Of a stretch of DNA of 41,367 bases, positions 20,201 to 29,254 are shown one piece after another; positions within the stretch are counted from its first letter, which is position 1; every line of letters begins with the position of its first letter. Below the pieces are notes generated by a model, which worked only from the letters and a program-made list of their open reading frames with translations, ran no database searches and was not told where the DNA came from. Where the stretch lies: contig NW_009242974.1 of the NCBI RefSeq assembly GCF_000388065.1, positions 1,392,280-1,433,646 on the forward strand. The letters run 5' to 3'. This DNA comes from Fonticula alba (taxonomy: Eukaryota; Opisthokonta; Rotosphaerida; Fonticulaceae). The position numbers and the translations under genes are program-made.

Positions 20201-21605
20201 TCGAAACACTCTGCCAGGGTGCTCCTCTTACCGGGATTACTATCTGACTTTGTATGACCTGTCTGTCGGGTGCAATTCCCTGCCAGAGCATGCCGAGCCT
20301 CCGCTCATCTCCGATGGCATTCGGCTGTTCACCAATGTCTCAGACCACATGGTGGCCACGGTCGAGCTACAGGAGCCCTGCCTGGCCCTGCCCCCTGACG
20401 CCTTCAAGTCGGTGCGTGCACCCCTCGCCTTTTCCTTCGGCCCTTGTGACGTTTCCCCTGTTGCGCGATGTCCACTGACTCCCTTGGTCTTCAATTGTGG
20501 CTTTCGCGCCGGGGGCCGCTGTGCCTCTGTGGGGCCTCCTCTCGCCCTGCTGGGGACCCGTGCCTCCGCAAATGACAAAGCTCATGGCCTGGATCGGCGC
20601 CACGTGTAACTTCCCGCCCACCGGCTTTTCCACGAGCGTTCTATGCACCGTCAACCCCAGATATGAATTGCCGTGGATCCGCTTCCGTCTGGCCTCCGGC
20701 TCGACATCCAACAGTCGCTTCATCTACCTGCCCTTGGAGACGCTGCGTTTGGGGAGCAGCTCCGAGTACGTGCTGTCCATTGCCATGCTTCGCCCCCGTC
20801 TCCTGTCTGGGTGCTCGTACCTGACCGTCTTCTGGCACCTGACATCCCCATTTCCATTGTGTGGACGCCTAGGACTTGCATCAAGAACACGGCCGTCCAT
20901 CAGATGGTCAACCACCGCGGATATCAAGTGAGCCCGAAGATCGCCATCTTCGGCAGCTTGTCGTTGGCCAACCTGCGGGTGGCCTTTGATTGGACCAACT
21001 TCCGCGTTGGCATGCAATCTCGCACTGGGCCGAACTCGCGACAGTGGCTCTCGACATCTGCGTGCCGCAAGGCGGACACCTGCTTTGGCGGGCAAACGTA
21101 CAATGAGGTACAACGAGCCCCTGAGCCGGTCCTTTATCTCCAGTTTCCTGCCTTGCCTCTACTCCCGTGTTACTTACTATTTCTCTCTCTCTCTCTCTCT
21201 CCTTCTCCCACTCCCACTCCTTGCTCGTGTGTTGCTCACTCTCATTGGAAAATGATTGACAGCAATTCAACATCTGCGAGGACCCCAATTGCAGCCAGTT
21301 CGCTTTCCAGCATCTTGACCCGCTTACCCACTCCTGTGTTACGGTACGCGTCTCACAGCCCGTTGCCCGGACTTTCATTGAACGCACTCGCTTTCTGACA
21401 CTCCACACACACGCTTCGCTGCCTGTCCGTCTTTCCCTCCCCCTGGATCCAGAATACCGGCTTCCATGTGGGCATCGTCCTCTTCTGCCTGCTCATGGGA
21501 GGCTTCGACTTCCTGCTGTCGCTTCTGGCGCGCAAGGCCGCTGCCCGGTCGATCGCCCAAACCGACCTCGTCAATTACACGATCGAGCGCTCCTTGCAGA
21601 GCTGA
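17223..21605 (+). CDS. Unrecognised single-pass membrane protein with long Ser-Gly-Pro linkers
   Basis: Predicted type I cell-surface protein of unknown function. The model joins 17223-18341, 18502-18646, 18853-20411, 20581-20765, 20873-21107, 21263-21343 and 21453-21605: 1158 residues with consistent phases (0,1,0,2,0,0). A signal peptide ([20 protein letters not shown]) opens the protein. Ser/Gly/Pro-rich stretches cover about 126-255 and 445-835; the second is built from [12 protein letters not shown] and GSGSSSAP units and suits heavy O-glycosylation. Conserved-looking parts carry paired cysteines ([27 protein letters not shown]) and NxS/T sites. One transmembrane helix near 1111-1133 ([21 protein letters not shown]) precedes a cytosolic tail of about 25 residues starting ARKAAARS. 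Donors are GTCCGC, GTGCGT, GTGCGT, GTACGT, GTACAA and GTACGC. I cannot name a family; exon 4 and 5 junctions rest on phase and splice motifs. Confidence 0.75.
18709..18744 (+). repeat. CCCTCT hexanucleotide tract in an intron
   Basis: About five to six CCCTCT units within intron 2 of the Ser-Gly-Pro membrane protein gene, part of an extended polypyrimidine region (about 18660-18785). Confidence 0.85.
19795..20085 (+). repeat. Coding repeat for Gly-Ser-Gly-Ser-(Ala/Thr)-Pro
   Basis: Near-identical 12- to 18-nt units (GGCTCCGGCTCT followed by GCTCCT or ACTCCC) encode a long Gly-Ser-Pro linker. Units differ mainly by C/T changes at third positions, so copying has been recent while the amino acids are kept. 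Confidence 0.85.
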
Positions 21606-21766
21606 GACCCCTCATGCTGTGTCTCTCCCCGGGGCTCTCTCTCCCCTTTGCCGCCACTCAGTCTCCGGCTGCCCGGGGAAGGAATCCCCCCCCCCCCCCC
21701 CCCCGCACGTCTGCTCTCCGGCCATTCCGAGATCGCCTTTCCCATTCGCCCGCATCGGGCACGCCC

Positions 21767-21797
<31 letters not shown>

Positions 21798-22090
21798 GCA
21801 CACGCGGTGCATGTTTTCCGGTTCCCCTCCCCCCGCCTTGCCCTTACGTGCCTCGATAGGCAGGCGGCCGGCGAATGCCGCAATGCACGCCCAAAGTGTG
21901 CCTTTACACGGGGACTCACATGTATGTACAAATACACATATAAATACGTCAACACAAGGGTGTCATGCGTGTATGCACGGCGCCTTGCCCATCGGTCCGG
22001 GGTCGCGCGCGAGGAAAAGAGAGAGAGAGAGAGAGAGAGAGACGGGCTATCATCTCCGAAAGGGGCAGATGCGCACATGCGCAGATTATA
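21606..22090. other. Convergent 3' intergenic region with C runs and GA tract
   Basis: Holds the 3' ends of the Ser-Gly-Pro membrane protein gene (+) and the tail-anchored protein gene (-). It contains C runs at about 21687-21704 and 21770-21797, a relatively AT-rich patch at about 21920-21965, and a GA tract at 22018-22042. No gene is recognised. Confidence 0.55.
22018..22042 (+). repeat. GA microsatellite
   Basis: Twelve or so GA units about 50 bp past the stop codon of the minus-strand tail-anchored protein gene. Confidence 0.9.
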
Positions 22091-24076
22091 TTACAGGAAG
22101 TTGTACCAGTAGAAGGCACACAGGGCAAGGAAGGCAAGGACAATGGAGGTAATGCGGATGGCCAGGCGGCCGCGGGAGCTGGCTCGCGGGGCCGGGAGAC
22201 CGGTATCGGCGTCGAGGCCGTCTATGATGAGGCGGGTTTTGCTGATGCCGACCACCAGCACGCAGTCGTGGCTGACATAGGACGCCGGGGCGGTGGGCTG
22301 CTGCAGCCGGTCGGATGTCTCGGGCCCGGAGAGGAAGGCCTCCAGGTCGCGAGAGCGCTTCCAGGCGTCGGTGGCCTCCGGCGCCGGAGCCGGGGCCAGC
22401 TGCTCATGCAGGTAGCTGTCCGGCAGGGAGATGACGATCTCCGGGACCGGGTCGGCATCAGGATCGGGGTCGACATTGGCCAGCGGAGCCGGCGGGCCGC
22501 CGCGCAAGCGCGCGCGCTGCCGCGCATCGAAGCAAGAGCACACGGCAACCGGGGAGCCCGACCCCCGGGGCTGATGCAGCGTGGCAAAGAGACAGCGCAT
22601 ACGCGGGCAGCCAAAGAGGCAGGGGTGCAGGTCACCATCGAGGGCAGTGGCATGGGAGCCGGCCACAGGGCCAGACCCGATGGGCAGCATGGGGCCCGGA
22701 TCGCCCGGGGGCGGTGGTGGTGCTGGCGACCCGGCCGGCGGAGGCGGCAAAGGCGGCGATGCCGGGGCCCGGAGGATGGACAGCTCCCGGCTCGGGCCGC
22801 AGGGACGGGTGACCGGCAGCAAGGAGTCGGTGGTGACATCGCGCCGGTGTGCCGGGCCGGGGGCCACCTGCGCACAGCTGGCAGTCGAGGGCATGCGCGT
22901 GGCAGTGGTGGCCGCGGCCACCAGGGACGGGGCATATGCCTGGACTTCGCGCTCGAAGGGCTGGCACAGGGGGCAGGCGCCGAACAGGGGCCCGGAAAGC
23001 GGGGGCAGCGAGCCGCCGGCCGAGTCCAGGCCTGGCAGGAAGGCCGGGGCGCCGGGTCCGGCCGGCGGGCAGGCGCAGGGGCACCGGCAGATGTCGGCCA
23101 GCCCCGGTGGCCACGGATGGCCGGGGTCGGATCCGCCACCAGTACAGGAGGACGCGGCCAGCAGGCGCTGGAGCTCGCGCGCCGGCAGCCGCCTCAGGTA
23201 TGGCGAGTGGGCGGCCAGAAGGAGTGAGCAGGCGGCCCCGCCGGAAAAGTGGCCTCGCGCCAGGCAGGGCACCGCGGCGGCCGAGGGCTGCAGTGTGGGG
23301 GCCGGCGTGTCGACCGACGGGCCGTACACCGGCCGGCGGATGACAAAGCGGAATCGCCCGCCGAAATCTAAATAATGCAGGAGCCCGAGATTCCACACCA
23401 GGACATATGAGGCGGGCGGGGCCGCGTCGGAAGGGCCTCCAGGGTCGGAGGGCGCCGGCTCGGCCGGTATCGATGGCCCGGCCGGCGGGGGGGACTCGGC
23501 CGGCGGCGCATCCTCGGCCGCCACGAAGAGCGACCGCATGGCAAGCATGTACTGGTGGAAGGCGGCAACCACGTCGGAGGGGGCGGTCTTTGAGAGGGTC
23601 CCGGTGACGACGGCGGCCACGGCGGCGGCGGCGGCCGCCGCCGCGGTACGCTCCGTGTCCGTGATGATGCCGGGCCCGGGAGCCGCGGCCGGGGGGGGCG
23701 ACGGGCCGGGCCGGGGGCCAGGACGCCGGCGCTGGGTCGCGCTGCTGACGCCCAAGGCCACGGGCGGCGGTGGCGGCAGGGGAGGCGGCCGGGGGGAGAG
23801 GGCCTCGCCGGCGGCCGGCGGGCCACCAGTGTCGGGGCCGGCCGGGCGGTGGTCCACAAAGATGACGACATTCTTGCCGAGGTCGATGCGGGCTTCGATG
23901 GCGACCGAGGCGGCGGCGGCCGAAGCGCGAGCTTCCTGCGCAGACTGGCGGGCACCATTCACGCCGTGCGGGAGGAACTCCCTCCCGGGTTCGGCCTCAG
24001 CGAGGTCATCCAGCCGCAGGGACCAAGCACGCGTGCGCACCGACGATGACTTCCATAGGCGCTTGATGGACGCCAT
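22091..24076 (-). CDS. Unrecognised Pro/Ala-rich tail-anchored membrane protein
   Basis: Single-exon reading frame of 661 residues; I do not recognise the family. The ATG at 24076 starts MASIKRLWKSSSV and is preceded on the coding strand by pyrimidine-rich sequence typical of leaders in this window. There is no signal peptide. The only strongly hydrophobic helix is at the extreme C-terminus (IRITSIVLAFLALCAFYWYNFL, about 640-661), which suits a tail anchor facing the cytosol from the ER or mitochondrial outer membrane. Conserved-looking stretches include LGKNVVIFVDHRPAG, ASYVLVWNLGLLHYLDFGGR and YVSHDCVLVVGISKTRL. Cysteine clusters lie near 310-370 (ICRCPCACPP, ACPLCQPF). The rest is Pro/Ala-rich linker with a poly-Ala run near 146. 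The frame continues upstream through the assembly gap but shows nothing protein-like there. Confidence 0.6.
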   Translation of the reverse strand: MASIKRLWKSSSVRTRAWSLRLDDLAEAEPGREFLPHGVNGARQSAQEARASAAAASVAIEARIDLGKNVVIFVDHRPAGPDTGGPPAAGEALSPRPPPLPPPPPVALGVSSATQRRRPGPRPGPSPPPAAAPGPGIITDTERTAAAAAAAAVAAVVTGTLSKTAPSDVVAAFHQYMLAMRSLFVAAEDAPPAESPPPAGPSIPAEPAPSDPGGPSDAAPPASYVLVWNLGLLHYLDFGGRFRFVIRRPVYGPSVDTPAPTLQPSAAAVPCLARGHFSGGAACSLLLAAHSPYLRRLPARELQRLLAASSCTGGGSDPGHPWPPGLADICRCPCACPPAGPGAPAFLPGLDSAGGSLPPLSGPLFGACPLCQPFEREVQAYAPSLVAAATTATRMPSTASCAQVAPGPAHRRDVTTDSLLPVTRPCGPSRELSILRAPASPPLPPPPAGSPAPPPPPGDPGPMLPIGSGPVAGSHATALDGDLHPCLFGCPRMRCLFATLHQPRGSGSPVAVCSCFDARQRARLRGGPPAPLANVDPDPDADPVPEIVISLPDSYLHEQLAPAPAPEATDAWKRSRDLEAFLSGPETSDRLQQPTAPASYVSHDCVLVVGISKTRLIIDGLDADTGLPAPRASSRGRLAIRITSIVLAFLALCAFYWYNFL

Positions 24077-25376
24077 CGGGACACGGCTGTACCAGGGGGA
24101 AAGGAAGCGGGCCTGGGAGGATGGGTGGAGGGGGGAGGGTGGAAAGAGAAAGGGAGGGGGCAGGAGAGCAGGGGCGGAGGGGGAGNNNNNNNNNNNNNNN
24201 NNNNNNNNNNNNNNNNNNNNNNNNNNNNNNNNNNNNNNNNNNNNNNNNNNNNNNNNNNNNNNNNNNNNNNNNNNNNNNNNNNNNNNNNNNNNNNNNGGGG
24301 GAAAGGCAGCCAGGGGGCGGGGGCATTTTCCAGTTGGGAGAAGGGACAACGGAGGAAAAGGGGGGAGGGGGGGGAAGCTGGATGAGAGGAGGCACAGGTG
24401 TGTCAAGCGCGCAGGAGAGGGAAGAGTTGGCCCCCGAGGAGAAGTTGCGGCGCGGCGAGAGCGGGAGGCGAGGAGCAGGGGGAGAGGGGTCTCAGGTGTG
24501 TACTGATTCGCTGGCACACCCCTTCCACGAGAATGTGCCAGCGCGCGCGCGCGAGCACAGACGGGCGGGCATGAAAAAAAGAGGAAGAAAAAAGCACCCA
24601 ACCAACCGTTCGCCTCCTGGGAAGCGCGCGCGGAGGGCCGAGCACCCCCCGGCCCCCGGGGCGCGAGGGCTAGAAAAGAAAAAGAAAAAACAGGCCACGC
24701 CATCGGCGACCTGTACCCAGAGGGGGGGGGGGGGGCACCGGGCCGGTCCGGAACACCGCGCGAGCATGCCCGGGTGCAATCAGAGGGCGGCCCCTGCAAA
24801 CGAGAGCGCGGCCCAACCCCGCCCTGCCTCGGGGCCCGGTCCCCATGGCCCCTGCGCCGGGAGCCGGCACGGTTGCCACAGGCGGGGCCGTCTGGGCTCC
24901 TCCGGGTGGCGTTGCCCCCCTCGCCGGCGTGCCCCCCTCCCTCCCTCCCCCCCCCGACCGACGGATGCGGCGTGAAAGTGCGTGGCCGATCGGGAACCGG
25001 CGAGCGTGTGCCATCGAACGAGGATTCACGTGTGAGTGTCACTAGACCCACGCGATGCACATGATGGCACCGGGGAATGCTCCCCGAAGGGCGCCCACGG
25101 CTCAGTTAAATCCGAGCATTGGGGCACAAATGTGAGAACAGCCAGACAGCGTATGGGCCAAAATCTACCATTTAAATAAATCCTGCATGTTGGCCAGACC
25201 GCGGATCAAAAGTCTCACTTCCTCCCTGCTGCCGCTGCCGGTGGCCTCTGTGTTTCCAACGGCGAGATGCCCCGCGCTGCCATGTGTGCCGGGCCTGTTT
25301 TTCGCGGGGGGGATTTCTGCGCCGCGGTCGGCGGGCGCCGCATGGCGCGCCCTCGAGTGGCGGACGCCAAAAAGTA
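24077..25376. other. Intergenic region containing the assembly gap
   Basis: Upstream of the tail-anchored protein gene (minus strand). Plus-strand sequence around the gap is G/A-rich, reading as a C/T-rich leader for the minus gene. No gene is recognised between 24300 and the tRNA-Leu gene; open frames there are low-complexity and lack family motifs. Confidence 0.5.
24186..24296. other. Assembly gap (111 Ns)
   Basis: Run of N flanked on both sides by G-rich sequence, probably an unresolved homopolymer or purine-rich repeat. The true length may differ from 111. Confidence 0.98.
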
Positions 25377-25455
25377 TGATTGGAGTGGGACTCGAACCCA
25401 CGCGGTTTCCCACCAGTGCCTTAAACTGGCGCCTTAACCACTCGGCCATCCAACC
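25377..25455 (-). tRNA. tRNA-Leu (anticodon AAG)
   Basis: The minus strand folds as a class II tRNA: acceptor GGTTGGA with TCCAATC and discriminator A, D arm GCC/GGC, anticodon stem CCAGT/ACTGG around loop TTAAGGC (anticodon AAG), an extended variable arm, and T arm GTGGG TTCGAGT CCCAC. A TTTTT Pol III terminator follows directly. There is no intron. Confidence 0.93.
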
Positions 25456-25676
25456 TCAAGATACATGGCAGGCTGACGGCGGCGCTGATATTGTGCGCGC
25501 CGGATGCCATGCCGGGCGGGCCGCTCGGAGTTTGCGCCGCCTGCCTCTGCCTCACCTACCCCGCCTCCTTGTGCCCCGCCCGCCTCTGGTGCCGTCTCGG
25601 CGCCACACGAGGTCGCCCTTGCTCACTTGGCCATAATATATCATGCACCTAGGATCTCCGCCGCAAGGACGGAGAG

Positions 25677-25715
<39 letters not shown>

Positions 25716-26659
25716 TGTGTGTTGATCGCCACCGAGGCCATGCCCAACAGCCGCCTGGGTGCGTCATCTTCTCCCGGGGCCTGCTGCTCCTTCCCAGGCC
25801 CCCCTAGAGAGGGATGCCGCTTTTCTGGGGTCCCACTCCCCGGGACTTTGGGGGATGGTGATTCCCCTGGAGAGGACTGTGGCTTCGTGTGGGCCTGTGT
25901 GTCACTGCCCGCCGATCGCCGACCTGCCTCTTTCCCTTTGGAAGCTGTTGCTTTTGCCCAGCCGGCGGCCCTCTGGGGGTGGAGGACCCCGGGTCATCCC
26001 CAGGCCCCCTCGTCCATGGCCTTGGGTTAGAGGTCCGGACCGAGGCGCTTCGGGCATTTCGTGGGCCTCGCGGCGGCCGGCCTTCCGGCCACGACCCTCT
26101 CTCCGCTCGGACTGGAGGCCGCCCGGGATGGGCAGGGTGGCATGTTCGCCTTCTCGGGCGCCGTCCTGCATGGCCCCACAGGCTGGAGGGGTGTGCCCTG
26201 CGCGCAGGGCGACCACTCGCGACCCGAGGACCGCAGAGGGGGGCATGCCGGATGGCGCGAAGCAAGATTGGACGCCCTCTTTGCTGGCACCCGCCCAGGG
26301 CCGGGCCCTTCGGCGGCGGCCCTTTCCCCGCCATCGGTCCCACCGGGCGAGGCTGGCCACAGATGCCTGAGTGCAGAGAGAATGTCCCCACCTTCATATG
26401 TTTGGCCTTCAGGGCCGAGGGAAGGCCGCGAACGACAGGCGTGCCCCGCCTGCTAGGGGGGGGGGGCACCCAGTTGAATCCCGCTGCGGGCTCGGGATTG
26501 GCAGGGGCTCGGCGCTGTTGGCTGTGGCAAAGTCCCCTTTTGATGCCCTGAGTGCCGGACCCGAAGCTTACGCCGGTTGTCGCTTCGCCAGGCCCGATGG
26601 TCTCCCGGGCAAAGGGCAGCTTCTTCGTCAAATAGCCCGAATGGGCGGCCCTACGTCAA
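25456..26659. other. Spacer between tRNA-Leu and tRNA-Ile
   Basis: No gene is recognised. It holds a GT microsatellite at 25680-25714 and otherwise GC-rich sequence with many short palindromes (for example CCCTGCGCGCAGGG near 26197). All frames are long and open because of base composition, without family motifs or the pyrimidine leader seen before real genes here. Confidence 0.5.
25680..25714 (+). repeat. GT microsatellite
   Basis: About 17 GT units between tRNA-Leu and tRNA-Ile. Confidence 0.92.
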
Positions 26660-26733
26660 GGCCCCATAGCTCAGTTGGTTAGAGCGTCGTGCTAATAACG
26701 CGAAGGTCGTCAGTTCGATCCTGGCTGGGGCCA
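26660..26733 (+). tRNA. tRNA-Ile (anticodon AAT)
   Basis: Acceptor GGCCCCA pairs with TGGGGCC, discriminator A. The D arm follows TAGCTCAGTTGG. Anticodon stem TCGTG/CGCGA surrounds loop CTAATAA (anticodon AAT). The T loop is TTCGATC. TTTT follows within 10 nt as terminator. No intron. Confidence 0.95.
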
Positions 26734-27092
26734 TTCCTTTTGAGCGTTTTGCCTGTCCTGGCTGCCGTGTTGTCTTGCGGGGAGGGGGCGGGCGGCGTCC
26801 CTCTGCGGGAGATTTGGCCGGTGTGATGGGGCGCCTTTTTTTCGGCAGGAGGAGGGGAGACGGGGGCCCGGCACGCGCGTCAGGAGGGCAATCCCGCGGC
26901 GTGTCTCGCTGGTTGACACAAGATGTCCCGCCGCCGCCGCCGCCGCCGCCGCCGGGGCCGGCTCTCGGGCGGCCTTCTGCCAAACGGCCCGCCTCGCGCC
27001 CTGTCGTCGCCTGGCCAGGCCGCGGGTGATTATTGATGGAAAAAAATACGGCCGGATGGACCCAGGGGGAAGGCCAAAAAGAACGGAGAGTG
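26734..27092. other. Spacer between tRNA-Ile and tRNA-Gly
   Basis: No gene is seen. It contains a CCG trinucleotide tract at 26928-26954 and the minus-strand T-run terminator of tRNA-Gly near 27075-27081. Confidence 0.5.
26928..26954 (+). repeat. CCG trinucleotide tract
   Basis: Nine consecutive CCG units in a tRNA spacer. Confidence 0.9.
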
Positions 27093-27163
27093 TGCGTCGA
27101 CCGGGAATCGAACCCGGGTCTACCGCGTGGCAGGCGGCAATTCTACCACTAAACCATCGACGC
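27093..27163 (-). tRNA. tRNA-Gly (anticodon GCC)
   Basis: On the minus strand, acceptor GCGTCGA pairs with TCGACGC, discriminator A. The box A-like TGGTTTAGTGG is typical of tRNA-Gly. Loop CTGCCAC gives anticodon GCC. T arm is CCGGG TTCGATT CCCGG. A TTTTT terminator follows. Length is 71 nt, no intron. Confidence 0.96.
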
Positions 27164-28853
27164 TGTACACTCCTCGTCCGGAGGCCGCGCGCCTACATGT
27201 TGTGCCTTGCCTTCGTTGTTGGACCATCGCGCTGGCGAGACCCGCCAAGCCGGCCTGCTCCCGGGGGAGGGGGCAACTCGCCCGAGGCCGCCGCGAGTTG
27301 GACACCCTCGGCGGGATGCCCAGGCGGGCATGCCCCAAGGGCCGGACGCCGGGGCGGGCGCCGCACCCCAGCATCTCCCCTCAGCGGAGCCGTGCTGCGA
27401 CGCTGCTGCGGGTCGTGGGCGGTTGAGGGGTTGTTGCGCCAACATGGAGGCCACCAGCGGGCGTGGCTCGCGTGGGGCAGTTCGCTCGACGTTTGCCCGC
27501 GACAGGGGAGGGGACGCCCCCTGACAGTGCCGCTTGAGCGGGCGGTGGCCCGCCGGGTGGGGCGGAAACAGGGTTCCTGCGTGTTCCGACCCCGAGCCGT
27601 CTTTCGGTGGTGGAAGGGCCGTGTGGCTTCCTTGCGGCCGGTTTCAAGGTGCAGTGATTTCGACCGGGCCCCAGATGCGGGCTCCGGGCGCTGGCGTGCC
27701 ATGGCCCCCGTCCGCGGCCCGGGGGATCGGAGATCTTTGGCGAAGGGGCGCCGAGCATCGTCCGGCGGGATGGCGAGCCTGCCCCTTTGGCGGGGGAGGG
27801 CAGCAGCCAGGAGGAGTCCCCGCTGTGCGGGGCATTTTGAGTGCTCCTTGTGCCGTGGTTTTCCTGGGGGCAGGTCCGTCCCGGAGGCCACCAAGAGGAC
27901 GAGCTGCTTCGCCGACAGGGCAGGCCGCTTGCCCGTGGGCGCGCACTCCGAAGGCCCGACCCATCCGGCGAGGGGATTCGCTTGGTCGCAGGGTCGAGCC
28001 GGCTGCCATTTCTGGCTCTACTGGCTGCCGGCACCGGGAGAGCGGGCTCGGTGTGCCGGGCCCCCTGGCCATTGGGGCCAGTGGGTGCCGGGTGGAGGGT
28101 GTGCCAGATTGACACTTGGCGCCGAGAGAATGGACGACGGCCGGACGGGGCACAGGGGAAAGAGGGTCCTTTGCCAGGAAGTGAAAGGCCTTGCACATTC
28201 CGAAGGGGAGGGGCCCGGGCCGGAGGAAGGGCAGCGAGCTGGGCCTAATGCCTGCAAAAGGGCCGCGCGGCGTCCTGTGCCATACAGGCCGCCATGTAGC
28301 CCCGGACCTGTGCCGGCGGGGAAATCGACATCCGTCGACATCCATCGGCGGCGCGAAGTGGCCCCCGGAAAAGACCCCCACACAAATACCATAGCCAGTG
28401 GCCCGGAATTCCGCGGCGTCCCAATGTGCGGACGCGCCTCCGGCGCAAGGAACACCCATGCCATGGGCTTGTCCGTGCAGGGAGCCGGGGACAGGCGCGT
28501 GGGCCGCCCACGCGCCGGGTGTCCGTGCGAGATCCAGACATGCCCGGGGCCCGGGGGACCGGGGAGCCGCCCCCACAGGGCGTGGCATCAGGGGCCGGAG
28601 GAGCAAAGGGTGGGCTGGGTTCTCCGCTGCGATGGGCAGAGGCACCTGCCGGGCGTGGCGGGTCTTGTGGGTGTGGACTCCGCGAGGAGGGGGCGCCCTC
28701 GCGGTCGGCCATGCAGACGGGAAAGTGGCTCGGGGAACACGCAACATCGTCCGGGCGGATGGCCCCCGCGGCGGCTGCCCGGCCCGGAGGCCCGCCCAGG
28801 CGGGACGGAGAAGCCCGACAACAAAAGAGCGAGATCCCCGCACGAGTACGCAA
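27164..28853. other. Spacer of 1.7 kb between tRNA-Gly and tRNA-Lys
   Basis: No gene is recognised. Every frame is largely open (one for about 620 codons), but the translations are Arg/Gly/Pro-rich without domain motifs, signal peptides or splice-like blocks, and the different frames look equally plausible. Short GC-rich inverted repeats are frequent, for example AGGGGAGGGGACGCCCCCT near 27503. Confidence 0.45.
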
Positions 28854-28926
28854 GCCTGTTTAGCTCAGTTGGTAGAGCATGGGACTCTTAATCCCAGGGT
28901 CGTGGGTTCGAGCCCCACAGTGGGCT
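28854..28926 (+). tRNA. tRNA-Lys (anticodon CTT)
   Basis: Acceptor GCCTGTT pairs with AGTGGGC. Box A is TAGCTCAGTTGG. Anticodon stem TGGGA/TCCCA surrounds CTCTTAA (anticodon CTT). T arm is GTGGG TTCGAGC CCCAC. TTTT follows within 10 nt. It converges with tRNA-Glu 49 bp away. Confidence 0.95.
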
Positions 28927-28975
28927 TCTCTTTTGGTTGTCGTCGGCAAATGTGACACGGGGTGCAAAAAAGTAA

Positions 28976-29048
28976 TTCCCATACCGGGACTCGAACCCGG
29001 GTCTCGTGGGTGAGAGCCACGTATCCTAACCACCTAGACTATATGGGA
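28976..29048 (-). tRNA. tRNA-Glu (anticodon CTC)
   Basis: On the minus strand, acceptor TCCCATA pairs with TATGGGA, discriminator A. Anticodon stem CGTGG/CCACG surrounds CTCTCAC (anticodon CTC). T arm is CCGGG TTCGAGT CCCGG. A TTTTTT terminator follows within about 6 nt. Confidence 0.96.
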
Positions 29049-29181
29049 GTCTTCGAAGGTGACCCACCGTATGTCCGTCATGTTTTTGTCGGTTGGCGGC
29101 CTTGTGCAGCGTGCCGCCCCTCGGCCGGGTGGCAGGGGCAAAATATCATATTTCCCTGTGGCCGGGAGGCTCGATGTATTC

Positions 29182-29254
29182 GGGGGCGTAGCTCAAATGG
29201 TAGAGCGGCCGCTTAGCATGCGGCAGGCAGGGGGATCGATACCCTCCGCCTCCA
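29182..29254 (+). tRNA. tRNA-Ala (anticodon AGC)
   Basis: Acceptor GGGGGCG pairs with CGCCTCC (one G-T pair), discriminator A. Anticodon stem GCCGC/GCGGC surrounds TTAGCAT (anticodon AGC). The T loop is ATCGATA, slightly divergent from TTCGANN but usual enough for Ala. TTTT terminator at about 29264. Confidence 0.93.

Noticed and set aside
22091-25060. 989-codon minus-strand frame running through the N gap
   Set aside because: The part upstream of 24076 is low-complexity leader plus unknown bases; the frame is simply stop-free. The gene was started at the ATG at 24076.
27026-28891. 621-codon plus-strand frame between tRNA-Gly and tRNA-Lys
   Set aside because: It runs antisense through the tRNA-Gly gene and into tRNA-Lys, has no domain, and competing frames are equally long.
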